DNA from: an uncultured Sporolactobacillus sp.
Lineage (GTDB): Bacteria; Bacillota; Bacilli; Bacillales; Sporolactobacillaceae
DNA: 29,273 nucleotides
Assembly: GCA_900543345.1 (NCBI GenBank)
Contig: UQRJ01000003.1
Location: 1-29,273, forward strand
Direction: 5' to 3'
Under the pieces are notes generated by a model. It was given only the letters and a program-made list of their open reading frames with translations. It made no database searches and was not told the origin of the DNA. Position numbers and translations under genes: made by a program. This document shows positions 1 to 7,041 of the stretch, in pieces (the stretch's first letter is position 1; every line of letters starts with the position of its first letter).

Positions 1-46
1 AGATGTCTTAGGGTCTCGTGGGCTCGGAGATGTGTATAAGAGACAG
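1..46. other. Illumina Nextera adapter remnant (not genomic)
   Basis: Bases 13-46 match the 34-base Nextera read-2 transposase adapter, ending in the mosaic end AGATGTGTATAAGAGACAG. Bases 1-4 (agat) fit the end of the P7 oligo. Bases 5-12 (GTCTTAGG) sit where the i7 index belongs, and their reverse complement CCTAAGAC is, from memory, a Nextera XT index. Genomic sequence therefore starts at 47, and the left edge is an assembly end with untrimmed adapter. Confidence 0.97.
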
Positions 47-47
47 C

Positions 48-149
48 AATAACGATGTCACTTGGGCCGCGTCCATTATTATCCTGGTCATCGTGTTTCT
101 CATTCAGTTTATCGGTGACCGCATCACGCGCCGCATCGATAAAAGATAA
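48..149 (+). CDS. metI: Methionine ABC transporter permease MetI, C-terminal fragment
   Basis: Only the last 33 codons are present, open from the adapter junction to TAA at 147-149. The peptide has one hydrophobic membrane segment (AASIIILVIVFLIQFIG) and ends in the basic tail DRITRRIDKR. This resembles the end of MetI/MetP permeases, which finish with a last membrane helix and a short charged tail. The family forms the membrane channel of the methionine importer with ATPase MetN and lipoprotein MetQ. A MetQ-like gene starts 70 bases downstream, which supports the call. The 5' part is lost at the contig end, so the assignment rests mostly on context. Confidence 0.65.
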   Translation, partial: NNDVTWAASIIILVIVFLIQFIGDRITRRIDKR

Positions 150-219
150 AACAGGAAAATAACAATTATCCTGCAACAGAAAGCATCAGTCATAAAAATA
201 TATAGGATAGTGGGGGTAA

Positions 220-1043
220 ATGATGAAAAAGCTCTTTTCCTTTTCAATTATTTTGTCATTAATTATTGTATTGGCCGGCTGCGGTAACAGCTCGTCGGGA
301 GCGGCCCAGAAACAAACGAATCTGCTGGTCGGCGCATCAGCCGTTCCGCACGCGGAAATTCTGAAAAAGGCCGTTCCGCTGCTTAAGAAAAAGGGAATCA
401 ATCTAAAAGTCAAAGTATTTAATGATTATGTGCTGCCCAATAAGGCTTTGGCGGCTAAACAGCTGGACCCAATTATTTTCAGCATATTCCCTATCTCGAT
501 CTTTACAATAAGCAACACGGGACCCATCTCGTCAATGCCGGAAAAATCCACATCGAACCGTTCGGCATCTATTCGAAAAAATATAAAAGCGTCGGCCAGA
601 TTAAAGACGGTGCGACCGTTCAGATTAGTAACAATAAAGCCGAACAGGGGCGGATTCTCCTGCTTCTTCAATCCAAGGGGCTGGTAAAAATCAAGCCGGG
701 TGTCGACGGCGTTTCCGCCACACTGAAAGATATTGACAACAGCAAACACCTGAAGTTCCTTCAGCCGATCGATCCGGCGCTGCTTCCGAAAGCCTATGAA
801 CACAGCGCAGCCGACTTGTTTGCCATTAATACGAATTTCGCGCTGCAGGCTAAGCTGCAGCCGAAGAAAGATGCGCTAATCCTGGAAGGCTCCAAATCGC
901 CGTACGCAAACGTCATTGCCGTTCGCAAGGGCGATGAGAAGAAGAAAGCCATCAAGGAACTGGTCCGTGTCCTTCATTCGAAAACGATTCAGAATTTCAT
1001 CGATAAAAAATATAAAGGTGCGGTCTTGCCGGTTTCCGACTGA
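220..1043 (+). pseudogene. metQ: MetQ-like methionine-binding lipoprotein, frameshifted
   Basis: The N-terminus has a lipoprotein signal: a basic start, a hydrophobic stretch and the lipobox VLAGC with Cys21. The mature part starts like NlpA/MetQ proteins (LLVGASAVPHAEILK), the substrate-binding subunits of methionine ABC importers anchored outside the membrane. The first frame runs correctly to LAAKQLD (codon GAC 466-468) and then turns to nonsense ending at 687. Reading from AAT at 471 in another frame restores NYFQHIPYLDLYN and continues open to TGA at 1041-1043, including LFAINTNFA and the end KGAVLPVSD. One base is missing near 469, since MetQ proteins have LDANYFQH here. A sequencing or assembly error close to a contig end is a real alternative to true inactivation. 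The start is ATG 220 or 223 behind GTGGGGG. The gene follows metI. Confidence 0.85.
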
Positions 1044-1095
1044 CTTCATTTATTCGTCTTTATAATGGCTGTCCCCAGAAGGCCCACTGAGGCAT

Positions 1096-1129
1096 AACGA
1101 GAGGAAGAAATTTTTCCTCTCGTTTTTTT
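1096..1129 (+). terminator. Rho-independent terminator after metQ
   Basis: An 11-bp perfect stem (AACGAGAGGAA at 1096-1106 with TTCCTCTCGTT at 1114-1124), a 7-base loop, and a run of seven T at 1123-1129. It lies 53 bases after the metQ stop and closes the met operon on the + strand. Confidence 0.9.
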
Positions 1130-1216
1130 AATGGGCTTGTACGGTGGGGCAAGCAGCGCGCGTCTGTTTCCGCCGGCACAATGAGCATCGATCCCTGCAC
1201 GCGCGCGATTCAGTGA

Positions 1217-2035
1217 TCACGCCTTTTCAGGACGATTTCGAAGTAACGGCCGCACAAAACCGGCACAGATCATGGTCATCAGTCCGAAACCGATGATTAA
1301 CGGCCATTGATTTGAGCCTGTGACGTGCATGTCGACTACCGATAAGGCGACAATATTGATGGTAATGACGATAGCAAAGATCAGCATCATCGGGGCAAGC
1401 AGATAGCCGAGCGGATGCCGCTTCATCAGAAGAACGGCGGAAATGAACATCAGCGGCAGGAAAAAAGAAAGGTCCAGTACATAGACCGGATTGGTCGGTA
1501 AGCCGCTGTTTCTTACAGCGGCGGGTACCTGATCGGCAAGCGCCGCGGGCAGCGATTGCAGCAACCAGAGTACGCTGAATAGTGAGGCGACGATGATCAG
1601 AAAAATACCGATTGTCTTTTCCGGTACGCGGCAAACGAATCGGTGTTTATTGTCCTGATTTTCGATCAGAAAGTAAATAGTCGCGTAAATCGATAAGCCG
1701 AAAATTGCGCAATAGAGATGAAACAAAGGATTAAAATGGACCGCAAAACAGTAAATGGCATAGTCATAGCAATTGGCCGCCATCAGGCCGATCCAGATGA
1801 GTTTGCCGCTCCGACTGCCGCGCGCGGCCAGACATGCCGAAACGAGCAGGCCGGGCACTACCACCAGAAGATTAGAGAGATCCTGACCCAGGCATTGCAC
1901 CTGCCAATCGGCCGTTTCCCGCCAGTAAAAATCAGGTACGAAAAGACCGATCAGACTGCACGTCATGGTCAGAAAAGTAATCGGCAGTGTAAAGAAAAGC
2001 AGTTTGCTATCCGTTGTACGACCCGTTTTTTCCAT
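1217..2035 (-). CDS. Polytopic membrane protein of unknown function
   Basis: A 272-residue protein that is almost entirely membrane segments, about seven or eight (for example FFTLPITFLTMTCSLIGLFV near residue 14 and LIWIGLMAANCYDYAIYCFA near 80). Polar stretches are short and the C-terminus is basic (RPLLRNRPEKA). I do not recognise a family, and see no transport or enzyme signature. It starts 3 bases after the MarR stop, behind GGGGAG, so it is very probably the last gene of the flavodoxin-MarR operon and under the same control. No clear terminator follows on this strand. An 8-bp inverted repeat GCGCGCGT/ACGCGCGC lies just downstream (about 1156-1206) but has no T-run. Confidence 0.75.
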   Translation of the reverse strand: MEKTGRTTDSKLLFFTLPITFLTMTCSLIGLFVPDFYWRETADWQVQCLGQDLSNLLVVVPGLLVSACLAARGSRSGKLIWIGLMAANCYDYAIYCFAVHFNPLFHLYCAIFGLSIYATIYFLIENQDNKHRFVCRVPEKTIGIFLIIVASLFSVLWLLQSLPAALADQVPAAVRNSGLPTNPVYVLDLSFFLPLMFISAVLLMKRHPLGYLLAPMMLIFAIVITINIVALSVVDMHVTGSNQWPLIIGFGLMTMICAGFVRPLLRNRPEKA

Positions 2036-2038
2036 CAG

Positions 2039-2500
2039 CTAGTCTCCCCGATCCATTTTAGCGATATTCCTCAGCATCTGGGCCATCACCGACCGTGCCG
2101 TGTGCAGTGCTTCACCGTCGATGTCGGCAAATAAAGCGGCAGTAAATGCGTCGCCTTCTTTTTTTGTCCGCTTCCACAGATTGACATTACGGCCGGTCGG
2201 CCTGAGGCGGACGGCGCGAGCATCTTTATGATCCCTTTCCATTTTCAGCAATCCTTTTCGCGCCATTTTTAACGCAATCTGTTTAACATTCTGATGCGAG
2301 CTGCCCATTTCTTTAGCGACTTCTTTGATAGTCGGCGAGTGTTGAAAGAGATTATCGATGACAATCGATAGCAGCCATTGCTTTGTTGTCACGTCATATT
2401 TCTTCAGTTCCCGTTGCATGAGCGTATCCACCCGGTTAGCGGCAACAAACAGCGCACCAAATAAGAACTGCCGGTCCGGCATGTTGTCCAAATGATTCAT
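2039..2500 (-). CDS. MarR-family transcriptional regulator
   Basis: A 153-residue winged-helix protein. The pattern is MarR: an N-terminal dimerisation helix, VTTKQWLLSIVI, then the DNA-binding part TIKEVAKEMGSSHQNVKQIA (about residues 57-76), followed by KGLLKMERDHKDARAVRLRPTG, the wing with the conserved D..D.R.R. I chose ATG 2500 because AAAGGTG sits 6 bases before it; an upstream in-frame start at 2545 would run into flavodoxin. It lies 5 bases after the flavodoxin stop and 3 bases before the membrane protein. MarR proteins usually repress their own operon and respond to phenolics, oxidants or drugs. The palindrome at 3017-3050 is the likely operator. The effector cannot be told. Confidence 0.9.
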   Translation of the reverse strand: MNHLDNMPDRQFLFGALFVAANRVDTLMQRELKKYDVTTKQWLLSIVIDNLFQHSPTIKEVAKEMGSSHQNVKQIALKMARKGLLKMERDHKDARAVRLRPTGRNVNLWKRTKKEGDAFTAALFADIDGEALHTARSVMAQMLRNIAKMDRGD

Positions 2501-2505
2501 CACAG

Positions 2506-2991
2506 TCACCTTTTTTCTACTATGGCCAGCGCGCGTCGGGCCCATTCTTTAGCCCGCTCAGGTTCGCCGCTTTTTAGCGGTCCCTTCGTGCCCAAGACAA
2601 GAAATCCTTCAGGCGGCAGAATTAACTGACCGCCCTTTTTCTGCAGCCGTTTGGCAATTTTTTCGGCTGCATAACCGAACAGGCCGATCGCGATGCGGAG
2701 CAGCCGGGAATCAACAGTCGTTTTTGCGATCCTTGTGTCAAAGGCCAATACAGAACTTCCTTGCAGATCGTCTGCCGGCAGACGGCTGATGAAATCCGTC
2801 ACCGCCCCGGTCGGATGAAAAGCCTGTGTCGGCGAACCGACCATCAGTATGTCGGCATCATGCAGTCGCTCGGATGTCACTTCATGTGGTCTGAGCATTT
2901 CAACGGTTGCCGAAGCCAGTGCTGCTTTCATTGTTTCGGCAATTTGTTCAGTGTTGCCATGTGTGGAATCATAAATAATCAGTATGTTCAT
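2506..2991 (-). CDS. Flavodoxin-like FMN protein
   Basis: A 161-residue flavodoxin fold. The N-terminus MNILIIYDSTHGNTEQIAET contains the phosphate-binding loop (S/T-x-G-N-T) that holds FMN. Residues around 50-62 (ILMVGSPTQAFHPTG) match the second FMN loop, where G-S-P-T is typical. Such proteins carry electrons or act as small NAD(P)H-linked reductases or menaquinone-related oxidoreductases in the cytosol; the partner is not visible. AGGAGATTGATCA precedes the ATG. It is the first gene of a three-gene leftward operon with a MarR regulator, which suggests induction by a redox-active or aromatic compound (inference). Confidence 0.88.
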   Translation of the reverse strand: MNILIIYDSTHGNTEQIAETMKAALASATVEMLRPHEVTSERLHDADILMVGSPTQAFHPTGAVTDFISRLPADDLQGSSVLAFDTRIAKTTVDSRLLRIAIGLFGYAAEKIAKRLQKKGGQLILPPEGFLVLGTKGPLKSGEPERAKEWARRALAIVEKR

Positions 2992-3016
2992 TGATCAATC
3001 TCCTCGAGTTAGTAAG

Positions 3017-3050
3017 GGTAATGTGTTACTTAATAAGATAACATATTACC
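3017..3050. promoter_or_regulatory. Palindromic operator, probable MarR site
   Basis: An inverted repeat with 12-base arms, GGTAATGTGTTA (3017-3028) and TAACATATTACC (3039-3050), matching at 11 of 12 positions around a 10-base AT-rich centre. It lies directly before the flavodoxin-MarR operon and covers the spacer and -10 of the proposed promoter, the usual place for MarR autorepression. Confidence 0.7.
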
Positions 3051-3062
3051 TATTTATTGCAA
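3035..3062 (-). promoter_or_regulatory. Promoter of the flavodoxin-marR operon
   Basis: Read leftward: TTGCAA (3057-3062), 16 bases, TATCTT (3035-3040). It is about 40 bases before the flavodoxin start and is overlapped by the palindrome at 3017-3050. Confidence 0.5.
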
Positions 3063-3221
3063 GATTTTTTTAAAACCCGTGTCGATGAAGACTTCATTCA
3101 TTCGATAGCAATTAAATAAGAAATCACGCGATAACCGATTGCTACGGAAATCTATTTCTCTCTTAGGGTAATAAACAACGCTTGGATTACCGATTTTACC
3201 AAAAGCTTATCGTTCTTTAAT

Positions 3222-3503
3222 TTAGATGAGTTTTAATCCATGCAGGGCACCGTGAAGCGCTAATCCTCTGATCAGTGCGGCGATAGCCGCGGCCGGTTCT
3301 TCAGTGCCGCTTCCCAGCCATTCAAGTACAATGCTGAAGTGGGCGGAAATCAGATACGTCGCTATGTCATACAGCGGAAACGGAATTTTTCCGCCGAACT
3401 GGCGATCAGGAATCATTGAAAGATGACTCTGCGCGGTGTGCATCATTTTTTCACGGAATGAAAATTTCGTCCCGCTTTTAGATGTCTGGCCGGACGATAA
3501 GAA
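3222..3503 (-). pseudogene. TetR-family regulator, C-terminal remnant
   Basis: The frame is open from just after a TAG (ending near 3504) to the stop at 3222. The conceptual peptide starts FLSSGQTSKSGTKFSFREKM and continues to IPFPLYDIATYLISAHFSIV and LEWLGSGTEE. This resembles the effector domain of TetR regulators, where a segment of type LL...G...FREKM is followed by a membrane-like helix with H and W (AHFSIVLEWL). There is no DNA-binding half upstream: frames between 3504 and 3690 are closed and unrelated. An ATG at 3446 could encode a 74-residue protein, but a decayed regulator is the better reading. The assignment is by pattern only. Confidence 0.5.
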
Positions 3504-3691
3504 CTACCGTAAGCTTAGATTCTATTTTCAACACTGAATTGACTTCCAGTCCACGCGTTTCCGAAGCAGTGATAACAAGGCTACATGCCACGTTATATTT
3601 ACCAGAAATGCCCTATCCCTAGTATGCGTCCCGTTCTGTTCCTCGGGGTGCGCATGAACCGATCGTCTAAAACGGCAGAGGGGCGATTAGA

Positions 3692-3877
3692 TTATGAATT
3701 CTTTGTTTTTGTAAAAAAAATAAGAAAGATCAGTACCGAGAGGAAAAAAACAGTTTGAAGGATCCGCGTCCAGACCTGATCCGGGAAAAAATTGCGAATA
3801 CCGAACAATATATCGGCGAGCACATACAAGCCGGAGAGGATCATTAGCACAATCAATAGATTCTTGAATACACGCAC
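3692..3877 (-). CDS. Small two-helix membrane protein downstream of yibE/yibF
   Basis: A 61-residue protein starting at GTG 3877 behind GGGAGG (9-base spacer). It has two hydrophobic segments (about residues 5-27, LLIVLMILSGLYVLADILFG, and 40-56, TVFFLSVLIFLIFF) with short polar ends. It begins 26 bases after the YibF-like stop, so it is probably the third gene of that operon. I recognise no family. A longer overlapping frame starting at 3953 is rejected because it lacks a ribosome site and has coding-shadow composition. Confidence 0.55.
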   Translation of the reverse strand: MRVFKNLLIVLMILSGLYVLADILFGIRNFFPDQVWTRILQTVFFLSVLIFLIFFTKTKNS

Positions 3878-3903
3878 CTCGCATTGCCTCCCTGGATAAC
3901 CCT

Positions 3904-4674
3904 TTATTGTTCACCGATTTGTTTTTGTTTGCGCAGAAGCAACCATGCGCCAAGCGAAGCAGTGACCGGGATCACAATCACAACACCAATTGCGCCGGAG
4001 AGAATCGACAGCACTTCCGACGCGAAGACTTTCGCGTTTAATACGGCTCCAAAACCGTAATGCAACATCTTGAACCAAATCATCAGCGTCAGATAGCCGC
4101 CGATAAAGGCAAAATAGAGGGTATTGGTCGTCGTCCCGAGAATATCGCGGCCGATTTTCATTCCGGAGTGTCGCAACTGGCCGGCACTGAGCCGCGGGTT
4201 CAACCGGATCATCTCATACATCGCCGAGGAGACGGACATGGCAACATCGATAATTGCACCGATTGAAGCAATTGCCAGAATATAGACGGCTACCTTCTGA
4301 AAATTGATGCCGACGCTCAGTGTATAGCCGGAAATCGTGTCTTGCTGTTCTTCACCAAAACCCTGTATCATCCCGTATTTCACAGCCGGAATAATAATGG
4401 CAACGAGAATAATCAAGGTCAGCGAAGTGGCCAGAAACGCGCAGACTGTTTTTAAGTTTTCTCCATTAATAAAAAACAGGTTAATCAGCAGAATAAGAAG
4501 AAGATTGACGACAATCAGCACGGCCACATCAAATTGCCAGCAGATCAGCAGAATCGTAACAGCAATCAGCACCAGGTTTAGAAATAGCGCGAAGAAAGAT
4601 TTAATCCCTTTTTTACGGCCGATCGAGGCCATTAATAAAAACAACACGGCGGTCAGCAAGATCGAGACGGTCAT
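3904..4674 (-). CDS. YibE/F-family membrane protein (YibF-like)
   Basis: A 256-residue polytopic membrane protein with about seven hydrophobic segments. The diagnostic part of the YibE/F family is the segment SIGAIIDVAMSVSSAMYEM (about residue 136), followed by NPRLSAGQLRHSGMKIGRDI and LGTTTNTLYFAFIGGYL; its partner gene has an equivalent block. Its ATG lies inside the end of the upstream gene (4-base ATGA overlap), so the two are translationally coupled. The family is widespread in Bacillota, usually as a fused or paired protein, and its function is not established. I can see no substrate-specific residues. Confidence 0.85.
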   Translation of the reverse strand: MTVSILLTAVLFLLMASIGRKKGIKSFFALFLNLVLIAVTILLICWQFDVAVLIVVNLLLILLINLFFINGENLKTVCAFLATSLTLIILVAIIIPAVKYGMIQGFGEEQQDTISGYTLSVGINFQKVAVYILAIASIGAIIDVAMSVSSAMYEMIRLNPRLSAGQLRHSGMKIGRDILGTTTNTLYFAFIGGYLTLMIWFKMLHYGFGAVLNAKVFASEVLSILSGAIGVVIVIPVTASLGAWLLLRKQKQIGEQ

Positions 4675-5762
4675 GACGCCGCCTCCCTTCTGCGCAGCAG
4701 TTGCGATGCTAAATAGATGGTGATCGGAACGGCCAGCACAATGCCGATACTACCGACAAGGAAGCGAATGAACTCCAGCGACAGGTTCAGCGAAAACGCA
4801 TAATTAAGTGGATAACCGTTTTTCAGGCAGAGAATAATGATCGGCGCGGAACCGCTGATATAAGCAAAGAGCAAGATGTTGGTCATCACACCCATGATGT
4901 CGCCGCCAATGTCGAACCCGGCGCGGCGCAGCCTTCTTTTCGAGACGTCCGGATGACGACGCTGAAGCTCATCCAGCGATGAGGTGATCGTGATCGCGAC
5001 ATCCATAATCGCTCCGAGCGAACCGGTTAAGAGTTCCGACAGAAAAATTTTTTCCGGAGGAATCGTGACAAACTCCATCAGATCATAATGAATGCCATTG
5101 CCGGAAGTCAGATGGATCGCCAGTACCGCGATTAGCAGCGAGACATAGGTTGTTACCAGCGTCGCCAGAATCGCGACGATCGTCGAGCGCCGTCGGCCGC
5201 CGATCAGCACCAGCGACACAACGGTACAAATGATCACGGCCACCGAAAAGATCGCCAGCAAGCTAAGATCGCGATGGCTCAGATAGAAATCCAGTGCCAG
5301 CGACAGACAGCCGATATTAAATAGCAGGCTGACGGCTGAACAGGCGCCTTGCCGCTTACCGACCACCAAAAGCAGCATGACAAAGACAGCCGCCGCAATC
5401 AGAACAACTGTATCCCGCTTAACGCCGGTGATCGATCCGCTCCAAGTACCCGATGCCCGGTGTCCCAGGTGGACAAACACTTGCATGCCCGTTTCGTATT
5501 TCTGCGAGAACGCCTGGGACGCAGTATATGTACTGACAATCCGGACAGCATCGCCTTTATGCTTGCCGTTAAGCAACACGGCGTGAATCTGCTGACGGAT
5601 GCGCCGGTCGCGGTTACCGTGCCAGTCCTGTACCGGTGTCTGTCGGATGCTTTTAACATTCGTGACGCGAGCCAGTGCCGTTTTATAAAGAAACGCATCG
5701 TGACGCGAGACTAGAAACACGGCGACTAACACAGCGAAAAACGCGGCGGCCATGATCATCAT
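4671..5762 (-). CDS. YibE/F-family membrane protein (YibE-like)
   Basis: A 363-residue protein. It has an N-terminal signal-anchor, an extracytoplasmic domain of about 110 residues (VTNVKSIRQTP through GMQVFVHLGHRASGTW), then about seven membrane segments. The family block is GSLGAIMDVAITITSSLDEL with RRHPDVSKRRLRRAGFDIGG and MGVMTNILLFAYISG, paralogous to the block of the next gene. I chose ATG 5762 because GGAG sits 4 bases upstream; a TTG at 5777 would add five residues but has poor spacing. The N-terminal domain of such proteins has an OB-like or beta-rich look, but its ligand is unknown. First gene of a three-gene leftward operon. Confidence 0.88.
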   Translation of the reverse strand: MMIMAAAFFAVLVAVFLVSRHDAFLYKTALARVTNVKSIRQTPVQDWHGNRDRRIRQQIHAVLLNGKHKGDAVRIVSTYTASQAFSQKYETGMQVFVHLGHRASGTWSGSITGVKRDTVVLIAAAVFVMLLLVVGKRQGACSAVSLLFNIGCLSLALDFYLSHRDLSLLAIFSVAVIICTVVSLVLIGGRRRSTIVAILATLVTTYVSLLIAVLAIHLTSGNGIHYDLMEFVTIPPEKIFLSELLTGSLGAIMDVAITITSSLDELQRRHPDVSKRRLRRAGFDIGGDIMGVMTNILLFAYISGSAPIIILCLKNGYPLNYAFSLNLSLEFIRFLVGSIGIVLAVPITIYLASQLLRRREAAS

Positions 5763-5989
5763 TTTTCTCCAACGCAAGACTGGTACAGATCCTTTCTTCT
5801 CGGCAACGTTCCACTTATTTTCAGTATGATTGCAAATTGACCACGATGCAATCTATTTCAGTGGCGTAAAACAGACTGTCACCGATAAATCAAATGATTA
5901 AGCAGTTCTACCGTGGTGCCAACCATTAGGCCATCGAGTTTCCAGGCAAGCAGCTTAAGTCGACGGATTATGCTGACAATCGTCGGCCT

Positions 5990-6781
5990 TCACCAACGAA
6001 GGACTAAGGTCAACCAATCAGCGATCAATCTCCACAGATGCGGATATTCTTCGTGAATGGTCCCTCTGACTCGTTCCGCAGACAGGTCGCTCCAATTGTC
6101 GGCATGGGAAACAATCGTCACGGCCCCTCGCGCGACATGGCCGATCGCCAAATGCGCACTGGCATAATCGCCAAACGCGATATGCGAGGCGATGGCTATG
6201 CCGCCGACTGAAAACATGCCGAGCGACAGGCCGCCCAGTGAAAATATGCCGATCGCGATTCCACCGGCCGCCAACGTACCGACGGCTATGCCGCCAAGTG
6301 ACAGCAGTAACCCAAACGCCAGATTGCCAAAAGCAATTAACCCGAGCGGCAGCAGGCCGACACTCAATGCGCCAAGCGACAGCAGGCCGACCGACAGTAC
6401 GCCCACCGATACATTGCCGACAGCTAGTATTCCCCTGGCGACATCGAATCCCGTCCCGAAATGAATATGGACGAGCGGAAGTCCGCAGAGTTTCTTTTTG
6501 CTTTTATATTCATACCGCAAGCGGTATCTCATCCAATGGCTTTTACCCCTACTCACACGTTCGTCGGGCGGCACTTCGTTCGGTCCGTCTCCCTTAAGCA
6601 GGCGGTCCGTCGCCACACCGAATACATCACTGAGGATAACTATTTTTTGCAAATCCGGCGTCGAGCGGCCCGATTCCCATTTAGAAACGGCCTGACGCGA
6701 TACCGCAAGTTTCTCAGCCAATTGTTTCTGAGACAGCCCATGCTGTTTTCGCAACATTTGCAGGTTTTCCGCAAAGTCCAC
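5990..6781 (-). CDS. XRE-type HTH regulator with long Gly-led hydrophobic pentad repeats
   Basis: A 263-residue protein. Residues 1-65 are a classic Cro/CI helix-turn-helix (LRKQHGLSQKQLAEKLAVSR, then QAVSKWESGRSTPDLQKI). A basic linker follows. From about residue 117 to 222 the protein is a chain of five-residue units beginning with Gly, of type G-x-hydrophobic-A/S-hydrophobic (GNVSV, GVLSV, GLLSL, GALSV, GGIAV, GGIAI and so on): about 16 near-perfect units with two six-residue slips. An amphipathic end (HEEYPHLWRLIADWLTLVLRW) closes it. I chose GTG 6781 because GAGGTGA precedes it at 5 bases; a GTG at 6790 lies within that site. Regular pentads could form a stacked beta-helix or a membrane-associated array, so this may be a membrane- or surface-sensing regulator (inference). 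It is monocistronic. Confidence 0.88.
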   Translation of the reverse strand: MDFAENLQMLRKQHGLSQKQLAEKLAVSRQAVSKWESGRSTPDLQKIVILSDVFGVATDRLLKGDGPNEVPPDERVSRGKSHWMRYRLRYEYKSKKKLCGLPLVHIHFGTGFDVARGILAVGNVSVGVLSVGLLSLGALSVGLLPLGLIAFGNLAFGLLLSLGGIAVGTLAAGGIAIGIFSLGGLSLGMFSVGGIAIASHIAFGDYASAHLAIGHVARGAVTIVSHADNWSDLSAERVRGTIHEEYPHLWRLIADWLTLVLRW

Positions 6782-6824
6782 GTGCCTCACCTCAGCTTCA
6801 GATTAATCTTATTTCCGGCGAAAG

Positions 6825-6854
6825 ACTATCACGTAACGTCGACAATTTGTCAAC
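6825..6854 (-). promoter_or_regulatory. Promoter of the XRE-type regulator
   Basis: Read leftward: a consensus TTGACA (6849-6854), then GATAGT (6825-6830) with an 18-base spacer. It ends about 45 bases before the GTG start. The -10 is weak. Confidence 0.45.
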
Positions 6855-6883
6855 CAGCCGTTGCAGACGCCGATTTTGTCGCT

Positions 6884-6913
6884 AAAAAATCGGGCGGCAG
6901 TCCGTATCGCCCG
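6884..6913 (-). terminator. Terminator after the acyltransferase gene
   Basis: Read leftward: CGGGCG (6908-6913), an 11-base loop, CGCCCG (6891-6896), then ATTTTTT (6884-6890). It is 128 bases after the stop of the leftward acyltransferase gene. Confidence 0.65.
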
Positions 6914-7041
6914 ACAAGGACCGTCCGATCGCGCAAGATAATTTACGTAAACGACAGTGTTTGTTCCCGAAACTGCGTGCCTTGGCGACAACAGCGACAA
7001 CGCTGCCGGGCCGTCGAAAACATGGTGAGTTCAGCGCTTTT

